From assembly GCA_013396635.1 (NCBI GenBank), contig WBMW01001311.1:1-64000 (forward strand): a DNA stretch of 64,000 nt. Reading direction: 5' to 3'. Position 1 is the stretch's first letter. Every line of letters starts with the position of its first letter. Positions 34,001-47,707 of this stretch are shown here, in pieces. The stretch is from Penelope pileata (Eukaryota; Chordata; Aves; Galliformes; Cracidae). Both the position numbers and the translations under genes were made by a program. Under the pieces are notes generated by a model. The model saw only the letters and a program-made list of their open reading frames with translations, had not been told where the DNA came from and made no database searches.

Positions 34001-35116
34001 TTAAACTTAAAACTTATAATTTAAGATTATATTTGAAATTTATAAATTTATTTAAAAGTTTGTGTCTTTAATAGCAATTCAAGTAGAAGCTAAGGCTGGA
34101 TATATCCACTCTAAAGCTCTTGTTGATGTAGAAAGCTCTCAAGATGCAGAAATCTCTTCCATTATTATCTTGTAAAGAGTATTGTGATGTCCTTCAGAAC
34201 TGGCTGCCTCTCTCCTCTCCCTCTGACTTTCAGTGACTAGAAGTCATCCAGACTTTAAGATTCTTCTCAAGGTCAAGGATAATCACAAAAACACCTCATT
34301 TCTCTTCACTGCTTCACTATCTGCACTACCTGTTCCTGGCCTCAAATCCATATAAAATTTCTGCAATAGAAATCCTCACCGTCTGCTGTACTCTGAACCC
34401 AGGTACCATGATTCTGTTGACACTGTCAAAGGCATATGGTGGTTAGCATGTTTGGAAGATAGTTGTTTAATATGACACACCCTGAATTGGTTTTAGAAGG
34501 ACAGATGAGAGATGTGATTCCCTCTCTGTACTGTTGAAACATCTGTAACTGGAGTTTTCCTGGCATGTTGGTTTTAACAGCAAGCCTTCAAATGTGTTTT
34601 GTATTTGCCTTTTGATAGACTGTATCCAGGTTTCTCAAATGAATATTCGAGATTTTGTGCTGGTGTGGCTGTCAGTTTCAGTGACCATCAAGACTCTTAG
34701 TTATTACAAAGTAAGGTCCCTTTTGGGTGCATATCACAAAGTGCCTATCAGATCTCATGAAAGGACAACAAGAAACAGAACAGTGACATGTAGAAAATGT
34801 GTGAAGAAAAAAGTCCAAAATCCAAGAAAATACTGAAATTTTATGAGAAGTGAATGAACAAAATTACTTCTAAAAATTTTGTATTGATACAGAACTTCAG
34901 CAAAAAAATGCAAGGTTTCTCTAAGAATTGAAATATGCTAATCTTGAACGTGAAGACAGTTTGCTGAAAAAAGGATTTGTTACCACATAGAGGAATTTCC
35001 TAAAAAGAGCTGTGGCAAATAAATGAAACTGAACTGAATCATGGTCTGAGACTGAGCAGAGAACTGCATTCAACCTGTGTCAGCCCTCTGGTATCAAATT
35101 TAATTCAGAAACTCAG

Positions 35117-35158
35117 AGCTTTTCTTTTTCTTTTTCTTTTTCTTTTTTTTTTTTTCTC
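35117..35158. repeat. (TTTTTC)n-like pyrimidine tract
   Basis: Several CTTTTT units followed by a run of about 13 T and CTCCTTC. Simple low-complexity repeat. Confidence 0.85.
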
Positions 35159-38100
35159 CTTCAGTTTCATGTATCTTCTCTGTAGACATTGGAATGAATA
35201 CAAAATGTGTCAGTCATGTGTCAGTCTGAGAGACTCAAGAGACAGTTGCTTCAGCGATGCTCTGTTTTATCCTTAAATAGAACAACTATCTGATACAGGT
35301 TCTCATCTGGCGTGTATATAATCACTCTTAAATGAATATGAATATGCTATCGTGCTCCTCTCCTCTCCCCTTCCTATTGATCTTTACAATAGACTGGAAG
35401 TCTTGACCTTTGGAATTTATCACAAAAGTTTTTCTTGCCTTATCAATTCTAGTGGGTTGAGCTGTCTCTATCAGCACTGAGATCTTTCCCTATCTTGCTT
35501 TTCTCACATTTCAAGAAGTCTGTCTAGTTGCAAAACTCTCATTAAAAGAGGTTATATGGTAGTTTTTGAGCTTTTAATCTTTTTGAAAAATAAGTGGCTA
35601 TACTCACCAGCAATTAAAATTATACCTTGTAAGGAAACAGCTCTTCTTCAGAAAACTGTATGTCTAAAGAAACATGATTATCTCCAACCTGATCCTTTCC
35701 CTCTGATTCCATTTTCTGTTTTTCTTCTCTCTTCATATTTCAGATTTGATCACATTGTTGCCACATTTAGAACATTTAGTTTTATTTAAATGCAACAACA
35801 CAAACTTTGCAAGTTGGGTTTTTGTTCATTTGTTTGTGCACTTGCTGTCAACAATGGTTTTATCAGTCATCAAAATCTAATTGAAATGGCAGTGCTGCAT
35901 GTAGTCATCCAATAACTATGAAATAAATAGACAGAAAATTCAAAAGCATTTGAAAAAAAAAAAAACAATCCCTAAAGTAACATAAACAAAAAAGGGTAAT
36001 TAAAGAGTCCCTTTATCATTTTTTTTTCTTAAATATGTATTTATCTTAGGACATTGCTTCTAAGCTCCAGAGGTAGATTACTGTGCATTGTTCCTGTATC
36101 ATGAAAGGAAGAATGACTGGATGGAGCTAATAAGGAAAATTATTCTAATAAATAGTACAAAAGACCACTTCACCGTTGCACCACGAAAGCATTCTTTGCT
36201 TTCTCTTCAGAGAAACTCCTGCAGTAACACACACAATAGTTAATAATAGATTATAAAAAGCAGTGCCCTTTATCATCTAAATACCAAATCTTTAGAGGCT
36301 TGCAAATAGAACAGTCTGTTCAGTGATTGTAGAAATATGACGTCAAAAGGCTATTCTGCTCCTTATTTGAGATCTGATCATGTTATTCCAAACACTACAC
36401 ACTCCATCTGAAAAAAATCTGGGCTGTAAATTGACCACAGACAACAGAGTTTTACCTTAATGGATACAATATAGCAGTGGTGTATTTAAACTTTTGAAAG
36501 AAAGGGTAACAGATCTCTCAAAATAAGCCCCAGTCATAAATGTATATATATAGTCTTGTGATGGGTTGGCATAGCAACTATTTCTTAGAACTCTGTTGGT
36601 GCCTAAGTAAACAGCTAAAGCACTGAGCATGTCTCTGCTAAGCTGTGTCCATCTATAGTACGAGTGTGTATAAGATCTGAATGTTTTCCGCCATAGATGG
36701 AGATATTTACTGGTGTTCACTTACACTGCCATTCCTCTCAGTGTTTTTATTGTAAAACCTTATTTCTCATGTCTTTGGTGATGTAATTGAAAATTCTAAT
36801 TTAATGTTTTTTTTCCCCAGTCCTGAATGAAGCTTGCCATAAACAGTTTCAGAGTAGTCAATTTTTTATGCCCTTTGTTTGTGTACTTTTTTAATAGTGT
36901 GTTTTTCAGAGATCCAACAAAAGCTAAATGTGAACAGAAATAAGTCATGGCAATCACTTAAATGAGTGGCATACCAGATTGCACATATCATGAAAAGCTA
37001 CTTCATAAATCAGTCTTTTTGTATTTATTTGTATTTTATATTTATTCAATAATTACCCTAACACGTATTTTAAGTGACCATAGCTTAACCTGGCAGCCTT
37101 TTTGTACTGAAAAACATGCATTCAGATGTGTCATCTGACCTGAAAAACCAAATAAAACTTGTAATACTTTTAAAGAAGATTCATTTATGAATAGTTTATA
37201 ATGAAACTATTTAAAGTGGTGAATTATTTCTAATAAAATGTATCTGAGTCTTACGTGGCTTATTATCTGTTCTAATGTCTATCAACGTGGTTCTAACTAT
37301 CAGTAGCATATGGTGCTAATATAATAACATATTGGTAAATTGTTAATAAATACTTCATAGATGTTTATTATTGAATCATTAGAAGTTGTTATTGATAGAT
37401 ACAAACTATCTAATGTTCCATTATATTCTTTAAAAAAGATTAATTGCTTCACTTAATAAACTTGCACGAACTATCTATCCAAATTTAATAACTGAATGGA
37501 GTAATTAGTAAATGTTAAGTGCCTTATATCCAGAGTAGAATCTTAGATTTTCTTTGATACGGTTTCTCTAAATGTTTTGCTCTGCACCTTTCTCCCAAGT
37601 GAACTTAACAATTCCCGCCATCAAGGCTCAATAGCACACTGTCATCTCTATCTTCTGCCTTCATTTGTTTATTTTTGGGGAACATTTCATAGCTCCTTTG
37701 CTATCTGCTTCTTAGAAAAATATAATGGATGGGAGAAAACACTCCTGCCTCATCTGAAAGAATGGGCAAGTGTATGTGGCGGAGACGGCGGGGAATCAAA
37801 GTTGCTCTCTTTCTGCTCCAATCTGTTTGGACATGACATAGGATGCAATGCCTGTTTAAACACTTTGCTATAGTGTTGATGATAACCGGGGTTCTGCCTT
37901 ATAGTGGGATTTAGTTCTCACTAGTTTCCTTCAGTAGACTGCCTCTACAATGAGTGGAGAGAAATAGGTATCTCTTAACAAGTATGTCAAACCTTAGCAG
38001 GTGGGATGAGACCTCCTAGGTAAGCACTTCTGCAAGCTACAGAAGAAAAGTTGACAATGTACTTTGGCTAGATACTAAATATTAGGCGACTGAAATTAAG

Positions 38101-40647
38101 TGACATGAGTAATATCAGTAGTGTGGAGTTCAGTTCAAGGCTAATATCCAAATGTATTTGTGTGTAATATATCTATACAACTATATGTACTACAGGTGTG
38201 TCAACTTTCATTGTTTGATAGTGGTCCATCAATATATCAGGCTGGAGTCCGGAAAGCAGTTAAACCCCTGAAAGCAGACATAGGTATTTGGTCAGATGAA
38301 CAATCCTCAGGACTTCATTGGCTGTATTGACTATAATTCCATCTGCTGTAATAGGATCTTATGCCTCTAACTCACATGTAGACACTTACATTTGCAGATG
38401 GCAATATTTAGACAATCTGAATTTTACCACCACTGTCTGAGTAAAACACTGTGATGAAGAACCACTCTGTGTGACCTGCAAAGAGAATGTCCAGTTTTAA
38501 TTATGACTGAGGGCTGTTGCCAGGCCTACTGGGATTTTGTGTAATTTCATTGCTTTTTATCAACTACTGTCATTCGAATAGAACATTTTAGCAGGCATGG
38601 TGTCCTATAGACTAGCTTCTGTTTCATCACAGGTGTCACAAAGTTAATGCTGAGTTTTTGGATATCTTAGCTTAGAGCAGCACTTGTGCAGAGTATGCAA
38701 TGTTACTGTATTCTCACTGTATGGCTTCAGTTTATATCTGAAAGCATTTATTTTTACTGACCTTGGTTTAATAATTCAATTGACTTTATATATATGATGT
38801 TCTTTGCTCATCTGGGCAGTTCCAGTGTTCTTGGTAAGTAGACAAAGCTTCTCTCATGGCATCTGGATATCCTGACAGAGTATGACAAAATGATGGATGC
38901 AAGCACTTGTGAATCTATGTCTTGTATCATTGGTTCTTAGATATGTTGCAGTCCCTACCTTAAAAATGGCACCTAACAGACTGAGCTGATGATTCTGTCT
39001 GTCTGTATTTTCTACTTTAATATCAGGCTAGAGATTTCACGTTCTTGTTAAGTTGCTGTAGATGTGCACTGCAAGGCTGCTCTGGATAAGAAATCAGCAA
39101 TGTATTTGCCAGTCTCTTTCATGTTTACATTTTGCAGTTTCTGTAGCATACACTAAAGGCTTTCTGTGTCTGACAGTGTTTTTTAAAATGTACTCCCAAG
39201 TGATTTATGGGTACTTCCTATTGAGATAGTTTTCCTATCTTTGACCATTCTAACGTTTTATATGCAAACACTGTTACAAGACTCTGCTTTTCAATTTTGA
39301 CTTATTTTGATGAGACGATGCTAGTAATCCTAGATGTGACAAGGTCAGGTTGTCTTTTCCATAAGAGTGCTGCCCTGTGTCCCATCACATAAGGCAATAA
39401 AGAAACTTAGAGCAGTTTCTTTATTCACATCCCTGTGTCGATACATCTACTGGCTGTTTCACTGAACTAATTGTCATATGACATCTTTGTTCAGCAATAG
39501 CTTCAAACATTTTGCAAACTTGGTGGTTTTTTTTGTTGTTGTTGTTTGTTGTTTTCCCTCATAAATATATTTTGTAATTACTAGTAGCCTCTGAATAATT
39601 AGTATTGCTTATACAAACATTTCCCACTTTGTGTTTACTTTCTTAAATTTACAATGCTGAGAATAAAGAGAACTGTTATATATGACTGGTACAGAAGTGA
39701 GTGTTGTTAATCATGAAGTAATTTTGTACTTAAACGTGTTCTGTCTGACTTCCCTGTTCTTTTATAATACAAAGGAAGCCATGATTGTGGCCTGCTAAAC
39801 TGCAGTGATCCTCTCCAACTTCAGCTACATTTTAGCTGGACTAATCTTCAGTTCAGGGAACCTCTTCAGACAGTTTGGATTCACTTCTGTTGTGCAGAAT
39901 GTGATGAGGCAGTCACATTTGTTATTTACTAGTACTTGCCAATATCTGTCTTTGCATTTGGAATTTGGCACTAGATATTTTTCTTTTGCCAAGTCAGGTA
40001 ATATTTCATGATCATAGGTATTTGGCAGTGAGTACATTCTGTATTTTATTTAAATATCATTGCTCCCTGCCTGAACTGAATTCATGAATTAACTTGTTTT
40101 ATCTGAAAGAATTATTCCTATGTTATACAAGGAGCTTGTAATTCCAGCATTTATACTTTTCTTTCATTGCAGTTGATATTGAAAATGCTATAATTGTTTT
40201 TAATAGAGGCTCATCTAATTGCAATTTTGTTTGTTTACACATTGTTGAGGAAATCGTCATGTAGTGAACTTGCTATCTGTTTTTAAGTTTCCTGTATTTC
40301 CTGTATCCACTGTCTTATCTTTGCAGATGATGTCGGTTGATTATATTTTGCAAATCATTTTGTTTTTTGCTGATTTTCACACATTACTGTGATATATGTG
40401 AAAAAAAAGATTATTTGAATCAATACTTTTTTTTTTTTGATTTAACATACCAATTTCTCTTTTTTGCGACTGCTGTATGTACCCTCATAGGCAAAGCATT
40501 GCCACCATCTAGCTTTAAAATCTTTCTTATAGCCTTAGTATTTCTTTGATTCATATATTTTGGATTTTTTTTTTTGGAGTATTTGGAGTATTTTGGTGTT
40601 TCTTCCATTGATATTTCCAGCTTTCTCAATGCTGGCCATTAAATTAC

Positions 40648-40679
40648 CTGCTCCACTAAATCTCTGCTCCACTAAATCT
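40648..40679. repeat. 16-base perfect tandem duplication
   Basis: The unit CTGCTCCACTAAATCT occurs twice head to tail (40648-40663, 40664-40679) in otherwise unique sequence. This looks like a small local duplication by replication slippage. Confidence 0.95.
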
Positions 40680-41246
40680 CTGTACTTGGTTGTGTCAATT
40701 TTTTTGGCTTTGCATGTGTTGCTTGAGATAAACACAATTTAGTAAATGAAGAAAAATTATAAAAAAAAATCAAAAAAACAAGTGATGTGAAAGTAACCAC
40801 TCATCACCTTTCACCAGCAGACTGATGCCCGCTCAGTCTCTGAGCACCTACTCCTTTGGAAACAACTCTGCCCTCTGTTTTATTGCTGAGCTTGACATTA
40901 TAGGATATGGAATATCTCCTTGGTCAATTCAGGTCAGCCATACCATCCTGCTTTCCCTCCTAACCTCTTTCCCACACCTAGCCTCCTCACTGTGGGGACA
41001 GAGTGAGGAGCAGAGAAGATCTTGACACTGTGCAAGCACTGCTCAGTAGTAGCTAAAACATTGACGCTTTATCAACCCTGTTTTGGTCGTAGCACCATAC
41101 GGTGCTGTGAGGAAAATTAGCCAGCCCAACCAGTCTCAGTAGACTCCTGAAATTTCTGAGTCACATGCCAGCCATCCTGTGAAGTTTAGCGATATATTTT
41201 ATTATTTCATCAGATAGTCTGATACTTCGATAGTCTGGATGCTTAT

Positions 41247-41338
41247 CTGTGCAGCCTGCTGTGGGGAATTTGCTTTGGCAGGGGAGTTGGACTCAATGAT
41301 CTCTAGAGGTGCCTTCCAACCCTTGCATAGCCTCTGTC
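41247..41338 (+). mobile_element. CR1 LINE 3' tail fragment
   Basis: GCAGGGGAGTTGGACTCAATGATCTC followed by AGAGGTGCCTTCCAACCC is the characteristic CR1 segment just before the terminal repeats. The ATTCTATG end itself is no longer clear. Very short and old. Confidence 0.75.
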
Positions 41339-44300
41339 TAAGCAATAACAAAAATTTGTCTTACTGTCTCACAGAGGTGTTGAAAAGCTTTCACTCATGC
41401 TTGTAAATAGCATTAACATCCTTATCTGAAAAGTGTACAGAAATATAAAAAAAAATCATGTATTTTTATAGGTCAGATTTTTGTCTTAAGTGAAAGTATT
41501 CTCTGTACTAGACAATATAATGAAAGATTGAATATTTTTATTGGAAAAGTAAATGCACTGAATACTAAGAACTATCAAGCAACTGCCCCACATGCAATGT
41601 AACTGTATCAATAAAGGCTCTAATATACAGTTTTCTTGCCTGTGCATGGTGTATGATGCTGATTGTAGATTATTTTGTCATAGATTCCATTTGCTCTGAA
41701 GGAGGTAGTTTGATGTATGCTATTGATATGCTGTAGACTAAAACTCCTGTAGTTTCTTTTTAATAACAACAAATAAGAACTATTATCATCCATTGCTATC
41801 AACATTTTTAAGATTTATTTGTTTCCTTTTAACAACATTCAGAACATAGAAACACAGACAAAAGAAAATCTAGGGAAAATCACAAGCTAAGAAAATCACA
41901 TTTAAAGTTTCAGTCCTATTACTACTGAAAGAATGTATTGATTTCAGACCCTGGGAAACAATGCCAAAGGAGAGCTTTGGTAATGATGTACTTACATTAG
42001 AATCCTGTAGTGCAAGTAACAGCAAGTTCAGAAGGAAAAGTTGAAATTCTATCCCATTGCTGTTGAAAGATTTGGAGAGGGGAAAAGGAATTCTCTCAGA
42101 CTTTAATTTTTGTAGCTTTATTGTTAGTCATCTTCAAACTTTCTCTTTCTATAGCATAAGAAGCAAGTAAAAAAGGTGTTGTGGAGTGAAAAGTCCTATT
42201 GAATTTTTGCTGGCTGAGGTCAGGCAATGTTATGTGTACAGCTATGCAATGGAGTTAAAGAACAGGGATGCTGAAGACAAGTAATAAAAGGGGTGGAGGA
42301 GAAAGGCTATAAGGATCTTGCCTGAGGTGCTGCAATGGCTTATAGGTTAGGTGTTGATACAGACTGAACATGCCTGGGGCTGAAAAAAAGAGATAATGTT
42401 GAGGTTTACAATGCCTCAGTTTTATGCCTCAGACCCTGGACTGCAATCCAGGCCCTTTGTGCAATGCGTATGGAGAGACAGATACCTGAAGAATATATTC
42501 ACATGAAGTAGAATAGTGTGTGGATGATATCGAAAGGCAATCCATAAAGAAAAAGATGAAAACGATGTTTCTGAATACCTTCCTATTGCTAAACTGTAGG
42601 TGTGTAAATAATTTGGTATTTTGCAACTAAAGCTACTCTTGGACTGAAAGATTATAAAACAAGAATTCCATATTAATTCTACTTTTCAGAGAAATCAGAA
42701 ATTGCATGGATGGTCTACCATTTAAAGATATGGTCTGCCAAGTGGTTAGATTACAGGAAAGGTAGGTTCAGAGTCATATATATGGTGATCTCATGTAGCA
42801 ATCACAAGGAAACTATTGCATGGTGCTGCTGAAGAACACACTCAAAATGTGCACACACTCACAGAAAATATTTCCACACATTTACATTGGAGACGCTCCT
42901 TGGCTAGAGCTCATTGGGCTACTTCATTATACTCCAGAATGGAGTTGTGCAAAGGAATAAACTCAGTTACCAAAACCAGTGCTTCTGACATCTTTTATTA
43001 ATCTTGTGATCTCAGCCTCTCAGCAGAGCTACTTAGCTTAAAAATATGCTGAAAGCTCCTTCTAGCTCAGGAGATAACAGTGATGAGTCTGTTCCATGGT
43101 TTTCATACCACACACTATTGCTTGTCGGAGGCATGCCTGAAATGTCTTGATTCTGTATTGACTACTCCATTAGACAAATAGGCATTTTCATACTGATTTT
43201 GTTGGAAGCTGCTGAGTGTTTTAGGAAAATATACTACCTGTGCTTTTTTTGTTTTTAGTTGGGTTAATTTGTACTTTGAGATTCCCAAAGACATGCATGC
43301 ATGTTGTATCCATTGAAAAAGATGTATACATAAATACATGACTGCATGTGAAATCTGTATTTCATGTAGATTTACAATATGAAAGTATACAGACACATAC
43401 CCCTTACAGCAATATTATCTTCTCTGCTCCCAAACTGTCAAATATATTGTTTGCAGTTTGACAAAATTAGAAACCAAAGTTCATTGGGTAGAAGAAAGCA
43501 GGTTTTTATTAAGGCTTCAGTTTTACCCAACGAACAATTATAGAATAAAAAAGATCTTGCCGTATTAAACCTACAGAATCCATTATTAAAACATATACCA
43601 ACAATCTTTAATCACAGTTGTTAACAACAACAACAATTTGCTTTTCATATCATTATTTTTGTGGAGAGGATTTAATTCTGAACATTTTGTTACTGATATG
43701 CCTTTCTTTTTGTTTAAAATCTGGTAGAGCCTTGAGGATGAGTGTCTGTAGGGCTGATGGAGAGCTGCAAATATTATTTCTTTGTATGGAAACCTTAGTT
43801 TTCTTGGTATTTTTGAAAGACATACTCTTGATCAAACTAGCAGGGATTTGTTGAGTTATACCTTTATGCTGAGCTCCAGATAGAGCCAGGCTACATTTTA
43901 TAGGCAGTACTGAGAAAAAGCTGTTAGATTCCCATGTGGCAATAAATTCTGTGCGGAATGATACGTTATATTAAAATAATTTTACATGACATTATTTCTA
44001 AAAACTCAGCATATAGTGTAAGAATGGCTTATATAATCCCATCAATGATCCTGCAGTTAGTACCTTCGTTTTTATCTTTCTATTACATATTATTATTCAT
44101 ACACACATGTACTACATTAGTCTATCATTCTTTCCTGTATATTTGTAAAGCTATGAAATTCCGTGTGAAAAATCCTGAACAAAACCAGCTAATTTATTTC
44201 AGAGTACTTGAAGGGAGTTTAGAAGGAGCTTCTTTCTCTCTAGTACTCTGACCAGGGGCATCTAAATCTTCCTTCTATGATAATGCAGATAACATTCTGC

Positions 44301-45112
44301 TAATATTTTTGCTTGTATTTTTGGAGAAATACTGTAATAACTGAAAGCATTATCCACTGAGTGATACTATGGAGATATTAATGATGTATATACAGGTTAC
44401 CCTAAAACAAGGTGGTCAGCAGAGATTTGCTTCAGTCATGTTGTAGTTAAAATTATGTCGGTGGTATTTCAGCTCAACTACTTCATTATATTATGTGAGT
44501 ATCTGAAAAGTATAATGACTTTCTTTTCCACATAAGTAAGAGTTAGCATGAAAACCTGTGAAATTAATTTTTTTCTTTTACTTATGTAAGTAAAGAAATT
44601 GGAAAAATTGTTTTGGGTTTCATTCTGAAGGGAAATGTTTGAGCTTGTGTTTGAATGAAATGAAAAGCTCTACAAATGTCTCCTCAAGACTAAAAACAAT
44701 TTGTGTCCTCAAAATTAAGGTTATTTTCCTTCTCCACATATCTAGGTTTTATAAAATCAATTTACCTTTTCATTTTTCTGTATATTTTTCATTTCAAAAT
44801 AGAAAAATACATTCAAGTATCCTTTTTTTCCCCTAAATCCAACATATTCACTCAAGCAACATTAATGTGTATCTTATCTCAAAACTTAGTTTTTGTCTAA
44901 TTTTTTTTTGTCTCAAAAGAGTTGCTCATTCATAGATTGTACTTGCAGGATTCTCCAGAGATATTAAAGTGCTGTTGGTAAAAAATGTCTCATTTAGATA
45001 GTGAGATGTCTTATTTGCCTTATTCTGATGAAACTGTTCCATTGTTGAAAGCATCTGGAACAAAATGACATTTTGTTGGCAAAGTGTTCATTATTTTCTT
45101 CTTTTTGGGAAA
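41339..45112. other. Non-coding stretch
   Basis: No gene or transposon recognised. Short frames (43115-43396 minus, 43618-43854 plus, 43958-44251 plus) carry no known domains. Confidence 0.5.
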
Positions 45113-45114
45113 GC

Positions 45115-45151
45115 TCCCCTCCCTTCCCCTCCCTTCCCCTCCCTTCCCCTC
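45115..45151. repeat. (CCCTTCCCCT)n pyrimidine tandem repeat ending at an N
   Basis: About 3.7 copies of a 10-base C/T unit. An N at 45152 separates it from a CR1 fragment, so the true repeat length and junction are unknown. Confidence 0.9.
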
Positions 45152-45152
45152 N

Positions 45153-45308
45153 GAACTTCCTGTGTTCCAATTTTTGGCCATTGCTTCTTGTCGTATTGCT
45201 GCATACCTCTGTGAAGAGCCTGGCCCCATCCACTTGCCTCCTGCACTTTAGATATTTATAAACATTGATCACAACACCTCTCAGTCATCTCCAGGCTGAA
45301 CAGACCCA
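45153..45308 (-). mobile_element. CR1 LINE fragment (ORF2 C-terminal region)
   Basis: On the minus strand it encodes a relic including GARLFTEVCSNTTRSNGQKLEHR, typical of CR1 ORF2 just before the FRLDIR segment. On the plus strand it ends with ATCTCCAGGCTGAACAGACCC. It begins abruptly at the N at 45152. It covers part of the same consensus interval as the next CR1, so the two are separate copies lying side by side. Confidence 0.8.
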
Positions 45309-45800
45309 TGTCTCCAGGGATGGGGCTTCCACCACCTCTCTGGGCAACTTGTTTCAGTGCTTCACCACTCTTACTGTAAAAAACTTTTTCCTTAAATTCA
45401 ACCTAAATCTCCTCTCTTTTAGTTTGAAACCATTTCCCCTTCTCCTGTCACCACAGATCCTGCTAGAGTCTGTCCCCTTCTTTCTTGTAGCCCCACTTTA
45501 GATACTGAAAGGCTGCTATCAGGTCACCACGTAGCCTTCTCTTCTCCAGACTGAACAGCCCTAGCTCTCTCAGCCTTTCCTCGTAGGAGAGGTATTCCAT
45601 CGCTTGGATCATTTTGGTGACCCTCTGGATGTATTCCAAGAGGTCCATGTCTCTCCTGTGCTGAGGACTCCACATCTGGATGCAGTATGCCACTTTTGAA
45701 GACTGGAGTGACATTGGCTATCCCCAGTCTTCAGATATCTCTCCTATTCAAATTGTCAAGGACTCATGGTATTGTGGCTCATTGATGATATCCTGTAATT
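45309..45800 (-). mobile_element. CR1 LINE fragment with internal deletion
   Basis: Starts at TGTCTCCAGGGATGGGGCTTCC and runs through CTCTGGGCAACTTGTTTCAG, AAACCATTTCCCCTTCTCC and GAACAGCCCTAGCTCTCTCAG to the MWSPQHRRDMDLLEYIQR-coding part (minus strand). At about 45690 it jumps to ACTGGAGTGACATTGGCTATC, which fits the much earlier CR1 ORF2 segment coding for NVTPVFK at the start of the RT domain. That jump removes most of the RT. The 5' limit near 45800 is vague. Confidence 0.78.
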
Positions 45801-47707
45801 TATCTGTACCACAGCCAATCAGAGATTGATTTTACAAGCTATTTCAAAATTAGCTATGTTTTCAGACATTTTCCAACTATCTGTGAAAAGAGCTTTCCCT
45901 AACTTTTAAAAAGAAAAACAGTAAAAAAAAAAAGAGGTGTAACACCTCCAGACCTAAATGTTGTAAACTGCATGTCCTCGTGTGTATGACTACATCAAAC
46001 TCCTCAGAAAGATTTTTTGCATCTGCAGCCAAAACCTTATGTCCATATGCAGACATTATTGTGTTTAGTATGCTTGGCAGGAATGGGTACAACATACATA
46101 ACTATCTAGTCTGCTGTAATATCCATTTGCAAACCTATCTCAGTGAAATGAGACTAAGAGTGTAGGAGTAATAAATTTCTTCAGTCAACATAAACAAATC
46201 TGTACCCGATTTGTGCTCTGTGTGTAGTTCCTTCTGAATCACAAACAGGAGATCTTTTTCTAACTCAGCTTTTGAATTTGCTACGAGGTAAACACTGTTA
46301 CCTACCTTTCAGGTATTTTCTCCAAACATTGTTTTGTATTTTTGTAACCCTAAATTATCTTGTACAATTTTCAACGTTTCATATTTTACCCATGTCTAAT
46401 ATTGTTAAAGAGAGTTTCATGTAATCCTAAGAACTATCTTAAGGCTAGTGATTGGGGATAACCACTCCTATCTTCAGACTGGTGACTACTTTTTGCAACT
46501 TCTTCATCTGAGCAGTGTTCTGAGAATCCCAATCTCCATAAATTTCTAGTCTATCTTTTTAAAAAATTAGTTTGATGTACTAATATCTTGCAATTGAATC
46601 TACTCCACCTCACTGCCAAGTGTTTCAGAGTGTCTGCAGCATACTTTCTTAGTTTTGTTTGCTTTGCTAATCTATTTTCTGTAATAAAAGAAATATTTTT
46701 TTTTTATTTTGAGAATGGGTCCTACCTAATTCCACTTTATTTACCCAATGGGCAACTGTGTTTTATCAACTAATGAAGCAGTTTTCTAAAAAGGCACGTT
46801 CCACTTTTCTATAGTCAATAAAAAGTGGTGGATGCCTGTGAATGCCTCCAGAGGGAGATCCTGTCTGCTTAAGTTTCACATGCCTAAGTTTTAACAAACA
46901 TGTCAAAACAAACAGTTTGTTTTCAACTAATCCTGGCTTCCTGCAATTAAAGAGATGAGCCATATTATATACTCATTTACTAAGGCTATAGTCTCCTGTG
47001 TTTGACTGTACTGACATGTAGGTTTCATTAACACTTATGATTCATTAGTCAATTTTGTCCAGACTGCTCTTATGGTACCGAATGTTTATCTGGAGACAAC
47101 TTAATTTCCTTTTCACTGCCAGAGCACCTTTGTACAAGGGAATCTTTTTGTAAGGTCTTTGAAAATATTTATGAAGATTTGCAAATAACTGTCTTTGGCT
47201 TTCTTTCCACAGTACCTCTCTTGTTCTCATTATAAATGTTCTTTCATGCTTTACCACTCCAAGGACTCAGTGTATCTCTTCCTTGTCATTTTGGGTTGGC
47301 ATGATTACAGCAGTCTTAACCACATCAAGAGCAAAATTATAGTCTTTTAAGGCATACCATTTTTTCCAAGTTCGTTAGTCCCAGGAATTTATGTTTGTTT
47401 AATTTGAACGCAGTTACTCTGTGGTTTGCTTTTATTTTCCAAATCTTTTCAAATCTTTTCTTTTGCTTTTTTTTTTTCTCTCCAGATCAAAACATCAACT
47501 GTGTGAGTCTTCGAACTTTTTGTACCATCAGAATCAAAAGAAATAGTAAAGGTAGGCTTTTTACTTTGAAAAAAAAAAAGCCAGAAATCTTCTGATATTT
47601 ATAGTGAAAAATCAGATTTGGATTGGTTAAATCCTTAAGTAGTTCTCTGTTTTATTTTTTTTACCTTTTTAAAAGACTCAGTTATTCTTACTTGTACTTA
47701 GGTCAAG
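45801..47707. other. Non-coding stretch
   Basis: No gene or transposon recognised. A direct 10-base repeat (AAATCTTTTC twice) sits at about 47440-47460. Confidence 0.5.

Larger units (their letters stand above)
31001..41246. other. Repeat-poor AT-rich non-coding region, second part
   Basis: No gene or transposon recognised over about 10 kb. Low-complexity tracts include a (TTTTTC)n-like run at about 35117-35158, a GTT-rich run at about 39525-39555, and short A or T runs. About 36930-37530 is an AT-rich stretch rich in homeobox-type cores. Open frames (for example 31401-31703 plus and 37577-37873 plus) have no recognisable domain. Confidence 0.45.
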
